Shown here: in pieces, positions 21,382 to 33,864 of the stretch
Position numbering within the stretch: position 1 is the stretch's first letter
Layout: each line of letters starts with the position of its first letter
NCBI GenBank assembly: GCA_031761405.1
Contig: JASEVX010000003.1
Span: 149,268,555 to 149,332,554 of the forward strand
DNA: 64,000 bases
Reading direction: 5' to 3'
Source: Serripes groenlandicus
Lineage: Eukaryota > Mollusca > Bivalvia > Cardiida > Cardiidae
Translations under genes and position numbers: made by a program
The notes under the pieces: model-generated
The model's input: only the letters and a program-made list of their open reading frames with translations
Databases searched by the model: none
What the model was told of the DNA's origin: nothing

Positions 21382-21659
21382 ATTAAACGCCCTCGTAATA
21401 TGCGCAACTAGACGTTGTACCGATGACTCCTGTGAAGTTTCATAGAAATGTGGCAAAGGGGTTGTGAGATGAAGGCCGGACAAGAATGAAATGGCAATTT
21501 TAAAAAAAGGGCAATAACTCATCCAAAAGTAGGTCAAATTAAACGCCCTCGTAATATGCGCAACAACACATTGTACCGATGACTCCTGTGAAGTTTCATA
21601 GAAATGTGGCAAAGGGGTTGTGAGATGAAGGCCGGACAAGAATGAAATGGCAATTTTAA
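21382..21659. mobile_element. A1 array, final part after A2
   Basis: Resumes in register with ATTAAACGCCCTCGTAATA and contains almost two monomers before a type C element begins at 21660. Confidence 0.75.
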
Positions 21660-22028
21660 AACAAGAGGGCCAAGATGGCCCTAAATCGATCACCTAATTG
21701 ATAGTAAATTAGTAGCAAATATTTAACTGCAAATATCTTGGAAAATTTTATCAGGGAATGCAAATGAAACTGCAAAGGAGTGGACACTTCTCAAGAAACA
21801 GCTTATCAGTAAAGGCCATTTATATCTTGAAATCTAACAAGAACTTTAATAAGAATGGAATTATAAAGTTTTTGTCATTTTGCACCTTTCCTGATGCCGC
21901 CTTGCTGCCCTGTTTTTCAACGAAATCAATATGGCTTCAACAGTTTATTTAGAGGGTCACTTAAGGAACATTTCTACCAAATTATCTTGCAATCGCACAA
22001 GTAGATTATGGAGGAAAAGGATTTTAAA
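21660..22028. mobile_element. short type C element
   Basis: ACAAGAGGGCCAAGATGGCC...GATCACCTAATTG at the left, with the family motif GAGGGTCACTTAAGGAACAT inside; the right end is not typical. Confidence 0.55.
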
Positions 22029-23960
22029 ACTAGAGGTTGTTTTTGGGAAAAACATATGTCTCCCCCAAGGGGTATTTGTCTGGCTGACTGTATTTTGTCA
22101 GTTAGTGATTTATTTTAAAAAAGGGCAATAACTCATCCAAAAGTAGGTCAAATTAAACGCCCTCGTAATATGCGCAACAAGACATTGTACCGATGACTCC
22201 TGTGAAGTTTCATAGAAATGTGGCAAAGAGGTTGTGAGATGAAGGCCGGACAAGAATGAAATGGCAATTTTAAAAAAAGGGCAATAACTCAACCAAAATT
22301 AGGTCAAATTAAACGCCCTAGTAATATGCGCAACTAGACGTTGTACCGATGACTCCTGTGAAGTTTCATAGAAATGTGGCAAAGGGGTTGTGAGATGAAG
22401 GCCGGACAAGAATGAAATGGCAATTTTAAAAAAAGGGCAATAACTCATCCAAAAGTAGGTCAAATTAAACGCCCTCGTAATATGCGCAGCTAGACGTTGT
22501 ACCGATGACTCCTGTGAAGTTTCATAGAAATGTGGCAAAGGGGTTGTGAGATGAAGACCGGACAAGAATGAAATGGCAATTTTAAAAAAAGGGCAATAAC
22601 TCATCCAAAAGTAGGTCAAATTAAACGCCCTCGTAATATGCACAACTAGACGTTGTACCGATGACTCCTGTGAAGTTTCATAGAAATGTGGCAAAGGGGT
22701 TGTGAGATGAAGGCCGGACAAGAATGAAATGGCAATTTTAAGAAAGGGCAATAACTCATCCAAAAGTAGGTCAAATTAAACGCCCTCGTTATATGCGCAA
22801 CTAGACGTTGTACCGATGACTCCTGTGAAGTTTCATAGAAATGTGGCCAAGGGGTTGTGAGATAAAGGCCGGACAAGAAATGTGGACGCCCTGGACAAGA
22901 ATGAAATGGCAATTTTAAAAAAAGGGCAATAACTCATCCAAAAGTAGGTCAAATTAAACGCCCTCGTAATATGCACAACTAGACGTTGTACCGATGACTC
23001 CTGTGAAGTTTCATAGAAATGTGGCAAAGGGGTTGTGAGATGAAGGCCGGACAAGAATGAAATGGCAATTTTAAGAAAGGGCAATAACTCATCCAAAAGT
23101 AGGTCAAATTAAACGCCCTCGTAATATGCGCAACTAGACGTTGTACCGATGACTCCTGTGAAGTTTCATAGAAATGTGGCCAAGGGGTTGTGAGATAAAG
23201 TCCGGACAAGAAATGTGGACGCCCTGGACAAGAATGAAATGGCAATTTTAAAAAAAGGGCAATAACTCATCCAAAAGTAGGTCAAATTAAACGCCCTCGT
23301 AATATGCACAACTAGACGTTGTACCGATGACTCCTGTGAAGTTTCATAGAAATGTGGCAAAGGGGTTGTGAGATGAAGGCCGGACAAGAATGAAATGGCA
23401 ATTTTAAGAAAGGGCAATAACTCATCCAAAAGTAGGTCAAATTAAACGCCCTCGTAATATGCGCAGCTAGACATTGTACCGATGACTCCTGTGAAGTTTC
23501 ATAGAAATGTGGCAAAGGGGTTGTGAGATGAAGACCGGACAAGAATGAAATGGCAATTTAAAAAAAAAAAGGGCAATAACTCATCCAAAAGTAGGTCAAA
23601 TTAAACGCCCTCGTAATATGCGCAACTAGACGTTGTACCGATGACTCCTGTGAAGTTTCATAGAAATGTGGCAAAGGGGTTGTGAGATGAAGGCCGGACA
23701 AGAATGAAATGGCAATTTTAAGAAAGGGCAATAACTCATCCAAAAGTAGGTCAAATTAAACGCCCTCGTAATATGCGCAACTAGACGTTGTACGGATGAC
23801 TCCTGCGAAGTTTCATAGAAATGTGGCCAAGGGGTTGTGAGATAAAGGCCGGACAAGAAATGTGGACGCCCTGACAGACAGACGGACAGACGGACAGACA
23901 GACAGACAGACAGACGGCGCAGGCAAAAGCAATATGTCTCCTCCGGAGGGAGGAGACATA
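22029..23960 (-). mobile_element. Helitron-like element A3 with 156-bp array
   Basis: Same plan as A2: ACTAGAGGTTGTTTTTGGG at the left, about eleven array monomers, several with a 12-18 nt insert (AATGTGGACGCCCTGGACAA), (GACA/GACG)n at about 23873-23917, and the GAGGAGACATA hairpin end. Higher-order repetition (the variant monomer recurs every second unit) is visible at 22880, 23213 and in A2 at 20605 and 20935. Confidence 0.8.
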
Positions 23961-24373
23961 ATAAACTTGTGTCATGTCGATTCAAGCTCTTATTTGCGGA
24001 TTTAAAAGTGCAATTGTGGATTATTTAACGGTTCATCATGGAAATAAAGTGTTAAGTAGTGAAAACGGAGCTTAAAAGTGTTTAAAAGAGATTTAAAAAA
24101 AGTAGTTCTGAAAATCCGGCTAGTGAGCTATATCGCACACTAGGCGATATTGCTCAGTAGACAAAAAGCATGTTATAGGTTTTCTCAAGTTGGGAAATCT
24201 CTATATTTTATCATTCAGTATATAATATAATATGTTACAGGTTTTATTCATGAAAAGACGATATAAATAAATAAAAGCTGGATTAAAAATGATAAATAAA
24301 AGCTGGATTAAAAATAATAAATAAAAGCTGGATTAAAAATTATATCATTGATTGGCAAGTGTTTCAATCATCT
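23961..24373. repeat. intergenic, including a ~25-bp tandem triplet
   Basis: ATAAATAAAAGCTGGATTAA is repeated three times at about 24264-24346. Nothing else is recognised. Confidence 0.6.
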
Positions 24374-24593
24374 TTAAGCCTTTCCCTCATATAGACGCTT
24401 TTTGACGCCTCTGCAGCAGACGGCTATTTGAAAACATAGTGACAAAAGAAGAAATTGCTCAAAACAGGCAATTTCTCCTTTTGATACAATGTTTTCCACT
24501 TTTAGTCATAGGTTATCCATTCAATTATGGAGATATTCTATTTTATGTTCAAAGTCGTCTGCTGCAGAATTGTCGTATGAGGGAAAAGGTTAA
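24374..24593 (-). mobile_element. TTAA foldback MITE
   Basis: TTAA at 24374-24377 and 24590-24593; left CCTTTCCCTCATATAGACGC, palindrome at about 24447-24482, right GCAGAATTGTCGTATGAGGG. One terminal base is missing on the left. Confidence 0.88.
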
Positions 24594-25034
24594 GTAGAAC
24601 TATTCAGAAATGTCAACAATGTTAATAATTAATTATAAATAATAATTATCTTGTTTTTACAGTGTTTGAAAAAATTAAATTCAAACTCACAGTAATTAAG
24701 AATTTAAGTAAAATTTATTATAAGTACACTCCTCGGTATGTCACTGCCTGAGACAAGTTTGCCTGTATTTGGCTAATCACTTATTTATTGCCTTGGATGA
24801 GAAGAGTAAAGAATAAAACTATTTTGTTTTTATAGGATTTATTTTTAGAAATTCTTCATGTTGACAACTAGCGACAACTAGAATACCCAAGCAACATGAA
24901 TAATTTATGAAAGTGGGAAGAAACAACCCGGTACAAAAGGGGTCCCGGGATCAATTTGGGACAAAATGACTATTGAGTGTTAATAATGGTAATAATAAAT
25001 ATGTACCTCACCTCATTCCCTATAGATCTACAGA
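24594..25034. other. intergenic, nothing recognised
   Basis: AT-rich, no gene or repeat that I can support. Confidence 0.4.
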
Positions 25035-25181
25035 TTAACCCTTTCCCTCATACAACAATTCTGCAGCAGACGACTTTGAACGTATTTTGTCAAAACATAG
25101 AAAATCTCCATAATTGAATGGATAACCTATGATGAAAAGTGGAAAACATTGTGGCAAAAGGAGAAATTGCTTGTTTTGAGA
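25035..25181 (+). mobile_element. TTAA foldback MITE, left half, broken at apex
   Basis: TTAA + CCCTTTCCCTCATACAACA, full left arm, first half of the palindrome and the loop (GCTTGTTTTGAG), then unrelated sequence. The right half is absent. Confidence 0.85.
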
Positions 25182-25600
25182 TCAAGATAATAGATAAAGT
25201 CTAAATAAAATATTTTCTTTCACCAGGGAACGATGTAAAAGATCACCTTGGTATTCCAGTTATTAGGTGGACTATGTATGTGGGTTACTTAATTTGATAT
25301 TTAGTGTCCTAACTTTCATGATGATTGGATGAAAAATGTGACATCTAGATTATTCATAAGGTTTTCCTATAATTTTACCTATTTCTTTACCCTATTTGAC
25401 GGCTTTTTAAATTTGAATGATAAATATTCTCAAAACTTTTCAAGATAATATGATGAACAATGTGACCTCTTATATGTTCACAAGGTTTTCGGACAATTTG
25501 CGGTGTCACTAAACAGAGTCTGGTAGAGTCCGGTAGAGTCTGGTGGTCAAATATGCCATTATATCTTTGTTTTGTTGTGTTTTTGTATTAAAATGAAATA
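25182..25600. other. intergenic, nothing recognised
   Basis: Includes a short direct repeat GAGTCTGGTAGAGTCCGGTA at about 25517-25536. No gene. Confidence 0.4.
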
Positions 25601-25601
25601 A

Positions 25602-26338
25602 AGTGTTATTGTATCATATAAATAAAAAAAATAAAAAGTTTTAGTCTATTTTAGTTATGAATATAGAAATATTATGTGCATGCACACGGACACTGGTAGA
25701 GTCTGGTCATTATTAGGCAATAAATACAATGTTTTATATGATTTTTAAGTTATAAAAAGTTTAATTTGATTTATGTGTGTCATATTATATATTTATTTCT
25801 TATATTATTTCAGCTTATAATCGGGAAAATAGTGCAAGAGTAAGGATTTTAACGATAACATTGTTTTAAGTAAGTATATATAGCTCTCTAAGCATTTGGT
25901 TTAATTAATGTTAATGACATATAAAACATAAAATTATTCCAATCTAGTAGTTTTCATACATTTAAAATCTTGGTATTGTTATAATATAATTATAACACTA
26001 ATCTGCTGATCACACCTAATCAATTAGTTGACGCTTAATAGAGAGAGAATTTAGTGTATTACTCGTCCAGGATGTGCGATAGGGTAGCATTATAAACAGA
26101 AATTTCATGTCAGCCATTTTGATTTACGAAACACAATGTTATCGTTAAAAATCCTCACTCTTGCACTATTTTCCCGATTATCAGCTGAAACTTTTTATAA
26201 CTTAAAAATCGTATAAAACGTTGTATTTATTGCTTAATAATGACCAGTGTCCGTGTTTACACATATAATATTTCTATATTCATTCGAAAATGAACTAAAA
26301 TAGGCAAATACCTTTTTTTTTTTATTTATATGATACAA
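25602..26338. repeat. long inverted repeat (arms ~210-260 bp)
   Basis: Left arm 25602-25862 and right arm 26128-26338 are reverse complements. Matched blocks include GACACTGGTAGAGTCTGGTC / GACCAGTGTCCG, TTTTTAAGTTATAAAAAGTT / AACTTTTTATAACTTAAAAA and ATCGGGAAAATAGTGCAAGA / TCTTGCACTATTTTCCCGAT. The left arm has a ~50-nt extra segment (about 25756-25812). The ~265-bp spacer has no recognised gene. Likely a foldback or terminal-inverted-repeat transposon remnant. Confidence 0.8.
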
Positions 26339-27472
26339 TCAGTGCTTTCATTAAGCGGACGTGGACGTAATATACGTCCGAAAAAAAACAAAAACGTCCG
26401 ATAAATGAGCACTGGACGTCTGAACGTTTTTTATACGTCCAGAAATTCCCAAAAAACGTCTGTAAATTTACACGTGGACGTTTTCAGAATAATCCTAAAT
26501 AAAGTATAAAAGCTTAAACTGCAGTGGTGGACGTGTAACAAATTGATAATGTGTCGCACACTTACACGCTTAAGCTAAAAAAAATAATATGTGTGGTTCA
26601 GGTAACATTGGTCAAAGAAAAAGGGTAGGTAGGTAGGCTTTTCTTTTTTAATTTCTTTTTTTTTTTTTTTTCTTCAGAAGCAAGTTGTCTGTTGCAGGTT
26701 GTTACAGACGTAAGTGGTTACAAATGTGTGCTATATGCACATTCAAGACATCTCATCAATATATGCAATAATTCTTGCAAAAACTTCCCCGAAGGTAGAT
26801 GAGTTGATGACTGCCTTCATAATTCGTTTTGAAGGGCCATGGACGTGTTTTCTACCGTCACGGCGAACACTGTGGCCGCCGCCATGTTTGTTTTATTACG
26901 ATCAATAAACGCTTTCCAAGCATTTTAGTTTCGTACTCAACTATTTTAGTTCACAAAATCGATAAAAAGTTCTAGGGTCGGTCCCAAAAAATAGGAAAGG
27001 TAGGGTTACCTGAACCACACATTTTTTTTTTTTTAGCCTTACCCGAGTTCTTATTGTGTGTACCAGACATCACCTTGAGGACGGCTTTGTTTGTAGGGAA
27101 TGTAAAGAAAGGTAATTTAACTGGACTACGCTAATTGGATTAAAAGTTTGCCTAATCCGACGACGGTCTTTCTTTCAAATACCGTTAAACGGTTTCATCC
27201 AAATAATTATTAGATAATTACAATTAATTTTGTCGGACGTTTCCTTTATCTTTTAAAAATATTTGTTGACGAGTAATACCGATTATCACTTTTGAAAATA
27301 TAAACTTGGGATGTTTTCTTTATCTGTTAAAAATATTTGTTGACGAGTAATACCGATTATCTCTTCGGAAACTATAAAACTGAAGTTAATTTTTATTCAG
27401 TATGCATAACTATTCGGGAAATATGCAGCGAACATTGCTTAATTTTTTGTCAAAGTCTTCGTACGACGTTAC
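26339..27472. other. intergenic with ACGTCC-rich stretch
   Basis: 26355-26540 repeats GGACGT / ACGTCC about nine times in imperfect context. The rest, including the frame at 26714-26908, shows no recognisable protein. Confidence 0.4.
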
Positions 27473-27625
27473 GAAAGAAAACGTACCTTCTGATAAAACA
27501 TGTCAGAAAAAAAAGAATCTTTCGGAAAAAGACTGTCTATCAAAAACAGAAAGAAAACGTACCTTCTGACAAAACATGTCAGAAAAAAACAAAACTCTCG
27601 GACAAAGACTCTGTCTCTCAAAAAC
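27473..27625. repeat. 76-bp direct repeat, two copies
   Basis: GAAAGAAAACGTACCTTCTG starts at 27473 and again at 27549, followed in both by AAACATGTCAGAAAAAAA and similar downstream sequence. Confidence 0.85.
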
Positions 27626-27629
27626 TGAA

Positions 27630-28198
27630 GAATCAACCTAAACTAGTTCAGGACAGATGGTTTAGGATGTATCCTTGGTTCGAAACTAATGATAAAAAAA
27701 ACATATTGTTCTGTCAAACTTGCAAAAGTGCAAATTTAAATAACAAATTTGCCACTGAAGGAGCCAGCAACTGTCAGCTCTCTACTCTTTATAAACATAA
27801 TGAGAGTAGAGAACACAAGACTGCAGAAAGCATCATTAAACTCCGAGCAAATAAAGCTACACAACTGATAACTGGAGTGGAAGACGACCCCTCCACTGAT
27901 GATGAAGTTAATCATGATGATACTAAAAACGAGTCGGCTACCGTCAAACTGTTCAGGACAGTTCACAAAGCTGCTAAATGTCACCTCCCAAATGATTGTG
28001 TAAATGACCTGTTGGACTTACAACGTGAGAATGGGGTTGATATACCGTTTCGTGATTTATCAAGTATACAAGTGTGAATCAAGTACAGGATAGCCTGGTA
28101 CATGTTATAGATGGATTATTAAGCGAGGAGTTAAAAAGTGCATCATGTTATGGAGTTATAGTGGACGAAAGTTGTGACATAAGTGTGTATGATGCTTA
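27630..28198 (+). pseudogene. decayed hAT-transposase-related zinc-finger gene
   Basis: In one frame: VQDRWFRMYPWF, then FCQTC...KFATEGASNCQLSTLYKHNESREH, a BED/TTF-type zinc finger as found at the N-terminus of hAT-derived proteins (ZNF862, KIAA1586 and C17orf113-like families). That frame stops at 28077. A different frame then carries LLSEELKSASCYGVIVDESC plus DISV, resembling the hAT catalytic-core start (VDESxDIS), and stops at 28198. The frameshift and lack of the rest of the transposase indicate a fossil. The upstream boundary is uncertain; an ATG at 27337 opens the same frame through the 76-bp repeats. Family assignment is by motif memory. Confidence 0.7.
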
Positions 28199-30358
28199 AC
28201 ATGCCTTAGATACGACTCTAAAAGGACTCCAAACCTACTTTGTCTTTAGCGGTGGATTACAATAATGCAAATCTCGAAACTCATCCACTGCGAAGTTATA
28301 CTGGGGCGAAAAAAGCTTTCAAGATCACATTGAATGATTGAAGTCAACTTATCACAAATTCCTGAAAAAAAACCTACCTCGACTGATGGGTGCAATCCTT
28401 GCAACTGCATAAGGTGAATTAATCAGACATTTCATCTGTCTTTGGATTGCACTGCTTGTAAACAAACGTAAATATCTATTCATCTTTAGATTTATACTTT
28501 CGAAGGGTATTTTCCAAAGTCTGTTTTTGGGTCGTCTGTAAACGTCACGGAAATTTCCTGTGCCTAATATAGGTCAATAAACCGCAATGTTTTGGTTAGG
28601 ATCTGGCATTTGAACAGATCTTAGCGTATGAAATGATTGCATTTTTCCGCTTCTATAAAGCGCCTGAATCGACTAAGACCAAACATAGTGAAAAATCTGT
28701 TAGATTAACTGCAAAGAAAAACATATTACTGTATTACATGTCATCAAATAGAGTGAAATATTTTCATGCAAACTGTTGATAACAGGTAGTTTAAATGCCC
28801 GATCTGACCATCTATTTCAATACATTGTCGCCTTGTAAATTGGGAAAAATGGAGAAACAATATTCAGTGTCCAAAAAATTAAAAACAAGGATTGAAGTAA
28901 AATAAGAGGAATCCTAGCAGTTGACTTTGCATTAATATAAATGTCGGCATGGTTAATATTGCATTTGTTTATTTTATGTCAGGAGCTAAAGTGTAGAGAT
29001 TTACGCGGCTCGTCTATTTATGTTCACTCGCAGCAGTAACACATGCTTACAAACCTTTTCTCATCTTCTAGGGGGAGTTTCATGATCTCAAAGTGGGAGG
29101 TTTTCTGCGCGATATATTTAACAGTAGAAATTTTCACAATAGAACGGAACTTAGATAAATATGCTGGAGACAATTCTTTCAATATTTATAGGAAAAGAAT
29201 TAAAAAGACTCATTTTGAGAATGTTTTCTATTGTTTTCTACAGAATATTTTCAACTGTATGTTATTAAAGTATTATTTTGGCATTTTTTAAAATCCATGC
29301 ATTGATTTTAAAAAACTTTTAACAGTGGTTAACTAGAAAATCAAGCAAGTTGTCTGTTGTGAAAATTACTTCATTTTGCATCCAAGAAAATAAACATCTT
29401 AACAACATTTTAATAAGACATACTTTTGAATAGATTAAAGCGCCGATGGCACAGTAGTGGGGATCGTGTAGAAAATCCTGTAAAGTAACAAGCAGTAGCT
29501 CGTGTAGGCCTTGAGATTTTCAATATATATAGGTATATATACGATAATGCTCGATCTGGAACTCAATTCGGCTACACTTTCAGCATTGATTGCTAATTGA
29601 CGCTAGAACGTACACACATATCTAACTTGTACACTGCATGACATCGTGTCATTTAAACCTTTGTAAACCATCTAGACACCTTATATAAGATGCCCAAACA
29701 TGAAGAAAGATAATATTTACATAATTTAACTCTATGTAGATATAATCTCAATAAATCTCAAATCTTAGTATCAATCCGGTACCAAAGTAGCACTGACATG
29801 TTTATTATTAATCGTGTCTGCATCACTGATGGAACTATATATTTGGCGGTTTAACAGATGTAGGTTAATTGGTTTGCAGTAAGGAATAAAAAGTCAACGG
29901 GCTGTTCAAAACTGACTATCTAAATGTTTTCGTTGTTGTTGTTTCTGTCAGCATTGTGGTGATCGATTGTCAAACCAATCGCCACAAAAAATGGGTACCA
30001 ATTGAATCTTTTATTAATATAATGACACAGGGACACATCCTTTTGAATTAAACTTGCTGATAGAAAGGGACTTTAATCAGTGATTATATGTTAAGAAGTC
30101 GATGTTAAAAAATTATTGTAGTAAACTTTGGTACTTTTATCCTCATGATTGAAATTTTATTAATTTTGAAGATGGTGAGTTTTAACCTCACGATCGTTAT
30201 CCCATTCAAATCCTGAGACTCATGATTGAATCTGGAGGGTTGGTAAGCATGGTAATGGGTCAACTCGGCCCGTTTTGCATTTAGTTTAAACATATTTTAT
30301 TTCCAATATTGACATTATTGAACATATACAATACAAAAAAAAATTGCATTTGATGTAG
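28199..30358. other. intergenic, nothing recognised
   Basis: More than 2 kb of AT-rich sequence with only short open frames (for example 29043-29291) and no recognised domain, repeat family or RNA gene. It may hold further decayed transposon sequence that I cannot recognise. Confidence 0.45.
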
Positions 30359-30521
30359 TTAACCCTTTCCCTCATACGACAATTCAGACGACTTTGAACA
30401 TATTTTTTAAAAAATTAGAAAATCATTTTGATTTGAACAATTTCTTCTTTTGTCACTATGTTTTCAAAAAGCCGTCTGCTGCAGAGGCATCAGAAAGCAT
30501 CTATATGAGGGAAAGGGTTAA
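30359..30521 (+). mobile_element. TTAA foldback MITE with internal deletion
   Basis: TTAA at both ends (30359-30362, 30518-30521), left terminus CCCTTTCCCTCATACGACA. The middle and the left half of the palindrome are missing (AATCATTTTGATTTGAACAA replaces them); the right half is intact. Confidence 0.85.
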
Positions 30522-31851
30522 GATAGCCGGTATTAACAGTGACAACTTTATTGTTATTTCAGCTCAACTATTATTTCAACTATATCATTATCAAAGAAAA
30601 TTGATCTATTCGCTTTACTCTCAATTTACTATATTAGGACGAATAAAAAGACATGGTTACTTGATAGTAAACTGAATTCGCCATCTTAATCAGGGCTCGC
30701 ACTGTAGGTCGCCATTGTTGCCAAATGGCGATTATTTTATAAAGACTGCGATTATTTTGTTAATTTGGCGATTATTTTATTTTGCAACTGGATAAAAATT
30801 CAATCTTCTTCTAAACGCGTCTTAGAGCATAAAACACGTGCCCACGACCAAGTGTCATACCGCGTTGCTAATTACAGGCTTGATTGGCCGCTGGTCATCG
30901 CTTTATCAGTTAATTCTGGAGTGTGTTTAAGAAACTTTGATGACTGCAATTTTGTTCAACTTATCACCTTTCATTGTACACTTTAATCGCCCAAATTTAG
31001 AATGAAAACATCTTAGTTCAATGCCGACATAATATGAGTATAGGTTCAACCTATAACCTATTTCGGGTAAACAAACAAATCTGAATAGTGATGCCGGTTA
31101 TCATGATCTTATAGGTTTTTTTTATTAGTATTATACGTGTCCAACCATCCTATGCAATTCAACTAAAAATCATCAGCTGTTTAAGAATAAATTCCACTTT
31201 AAAATATGGCCGAGATATTAAATCCATGAAATAATGATGACGGGTACAAAAAATAATCCACTTTCCCTTCATTAAGAACTTCCAATAAAATACATAATTT
31301 ATGGAACTACATTTGTGACGAGTCAATCTATCCTTTCCTTCCATTACTGTCGTTTTCCTCTCGGGTCTTTTTTCATCATTTGCGTGACAATAATACAATG
31401 ACGTCACCATTATAGAAATTTGGATTTGTTGACAACTGGTTTATTAAAAATCCTTTATCAGTTTTATTTGAACTCATTTTAAAAATAGAAAAAGAGTTTG
31501 TTTACACGCAAATTATCACATATCCGAGTCCTTGTTTTCATTCATTTATCTAGTAGGTATAACCTTAATTACCTTATTTTATTATTTTTCTCTAGGAGTA
31601 TTTTTTGTTTTGAAATTTACTTTTCATCCAATAAAAAGTAGGGGATATCTTGGCTGTGCCATAAATCTTTTCTGGACACAATTTTTGGATACATGGTATA
31701 GAAAAGTTCATACACATAACCAATGGACTGGGAAAAAATCCATTGATTTGTTTACCCCTATAAATTTATACATGATACAATATAGAGCAAAAATACATCA
31801 GAAAAGAAAAGGCACTGAGAAAAAAAATAGAATGGTCACTTCAGTCATTTC
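30522..31851. other. intergenic; short ATGGCGATTATTTT direct repeats
   Basis: GGCGATTATTTTAT-like units occur three times at 30725-30775. The remainder is unrecognised; no supported gene. Confidence 0.45.
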
Positions 31852-32080
31852 TTAACACTTTACCTCGTATAAACGCTTTCGGACGCTTCTGCAGCAGACA
31901 GCTTTTTGAAAACATAGTGACAAAAGAAGAAATTGCTCAAAACAAGCAATTTCTCCTTTTGCCACAATGTTTTCCACTTTTAGTCATAGGTTATCCAATC
32001 AATTAAAGAGATTTTCTATGTTTGACAAAATACGTTCAAAGTCGTCTGCTGTAGAATTGTCGTTAGAGGGAAAGGGTTAA
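31852..32080 (-). mobile_element. TTAA foldback MITE upstream of KLHL18
   Basis: TTAA at 31852-31855 and 32077-32080; left CACTTTACCTCGTATAAACG (mutated), palindrome around 31926-31962, right GTAGAATTGTCGTTAGAGGG. Confidence 0.85.
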
Positions 32081-32136
32081 CACTTAAAAAATGTCACTTG
32101 ATTTTCATTCAGTGAAATAATCCTAAACTTTGATCT

Positions 32137-33860
32137 ACAACAAACAGCAACCCTCTATACTTACAACAAACAGCAACCCTCTATACTTACAACAAACAGG
32201 AACTCTCTATACTTACAACAAACAGCTAACCCTCTATACTTATAACAAACAGTAACCCTCTATACTTACAACAAACAGCAACCCTCTATACTTACAACAA
32301 ACAGCAACCCTCTATACTTACAGCAACCCTCTATACTTACAACAAACAGCAACCCTCTATACTTACAACAAACAGCAACCCTCTATACTTACAACAAACA
32401 GCAAACCCTCTATACTTACTGTTACAACAAACAGCAACCCTCTATACTTACAACAAACAGCAACCCTATATACTTATAACAAACAGCAACCCTCTATACT
32501 TACAACAAACAGTAACCCTCTATACTTACAACAAACGGCAACCATCTATACTTACAACAAACAGTAACCCTCTATACTTACAACAAACAGCAACCCTCTC
32601 TACTTACAAAAAACAGCAAACCCTCTATACTTACAACAAACAGCAACCCTCTATACTTACAACAAACAGCAACCCTCTATACTTACAACAAACAGCAAAC
32701 CCTCTATACTTATAACAAACTGCAACCCTCTATACTTACAACAAACAGTAACCCTCTATACTTACAACAAACAGCAACCCTCTATACTTACAACAAACAG
32801 TAACCCTCTATACTTACAACAAACAGCAACCCTCTATACTTACAACAAACAGCAACCCTCTATACTTACAACAAACAGGAACTCTCTATACTTACAACAA
32901 ACAGCTAACCCTCTATACTTATAACAAACAGTAACCCTCTATACTTACAACAAACAGCAACCCTCTATACTTACAACAAACAGCAACCCTCTATACTTAC
33001 AACAAACAGCAACCCTCTATACTTACAACAAACAGCAAACCCTCTATACTTATAACAAACCGCAACCCTCTATACTTACAACAAACAGTAACCCTCTATA
33101 CTTACAACAAACAGCAACCCTCTATACTTACAACAAACAGTAACCCTCTATACTTACAACAAACAGCAACCCTCTATGCTTACAACAAACAGCAAACCCT
33201 CTATACTTACAACAAACAGCAACCCTCTATACTTACAACAAACAGGAACTCTCTATACTTACAACAAACAGCTAACCCTCTATACTTATAACAAACAGTA
33301 ACCCTCTATACTTACAACAAACAGCAACCCTCTATACTTACAGCAAACAGCAACCCTCTATACTTACAACAAACAGCTACCCTCTATACTTATAACAAAC
33401 AGCAACCCTCTATACTTACAACAAACAGTAACCCTCTATACTTACAACAAACAGCAACCCTCTATACTTACAACAAACAGCAACCCTCTATACTTACAAC
33501 AAACAGCAAACCCTCTATACTTATAACAAACAGCAACCCTCTATACTTACAACAAACAGTAACCCTCTATACTTACAACAAACAGCAACCCTCTATACTT
33601 ACAACAAACAGTAACCCTCTATACTTACAACAAACAGCAACCCTCTATACTTACAACAAACAGCAACCCTCTATACTTACAACAAACAGTAACCCTCTAT
33701 ACTTACAACAAACAGCAACCCTCTATACTTACAACAAACCGCACCCCTCTATACTTACACCAAACAGTAACCCTCTATACTTACAACAAACAGTAACCCC
33801 CTATACTTACAACAAACAGCAACCCCCTATACTTACAACAAACAGCAACCCTCTATACTT
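32137..33860. repeat. 26-bp minisatellite, ~66 copies, abutting KLHL18 exon 1
   Basis: The unit ACAACAAACAGCAACCCTCT + ATACTT repeats for 1.7 kb with point variants (CAGTAACC, CAGCAAACC, TATAACAAAC) and occasional truncations (32320, 32421). Blocks of variants recur in the same order (for example CAGGAACTCTC then CAGCTAACCC at 32199, 32877 and 33243), indicating segmental amplification within the array. The final unit ends CCCTCTATACTTTCAGG, nine nucleotides before the KLHL18 start codon. Confidence 0.95.
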
Positions 33861-33864
33861 TCAG
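33849..33864 (+). promoter_or_regulatory. candidate splice acceptor made of the last minisatellite unit
   Basis: CCCTCTATACTTTCAG is a pyrimidine-rich tract plus CAG directly before GAAAAATG. If used, the coding ATG lies five bases into the second exon and a 5' UTR exon lies upstream of the array. The only difference from ordinary units is TTACAA changed to TTTCAG. Confidence 0.4.

Noticed and set aside
19522..23985. Many overlapping frames with HFYETSQESSVQR and CLSVCLSV repeats
   Set aside because: Monomers of the A arrays and the (GACA)n tract; no gene-like features.
32137..33860. Interstitial telomere-like or CRISPR-like array
   Set aside because: The unit is not TTAGGG-related and there are no unique spacers; it is an ordinary 26-bp minisatellite.
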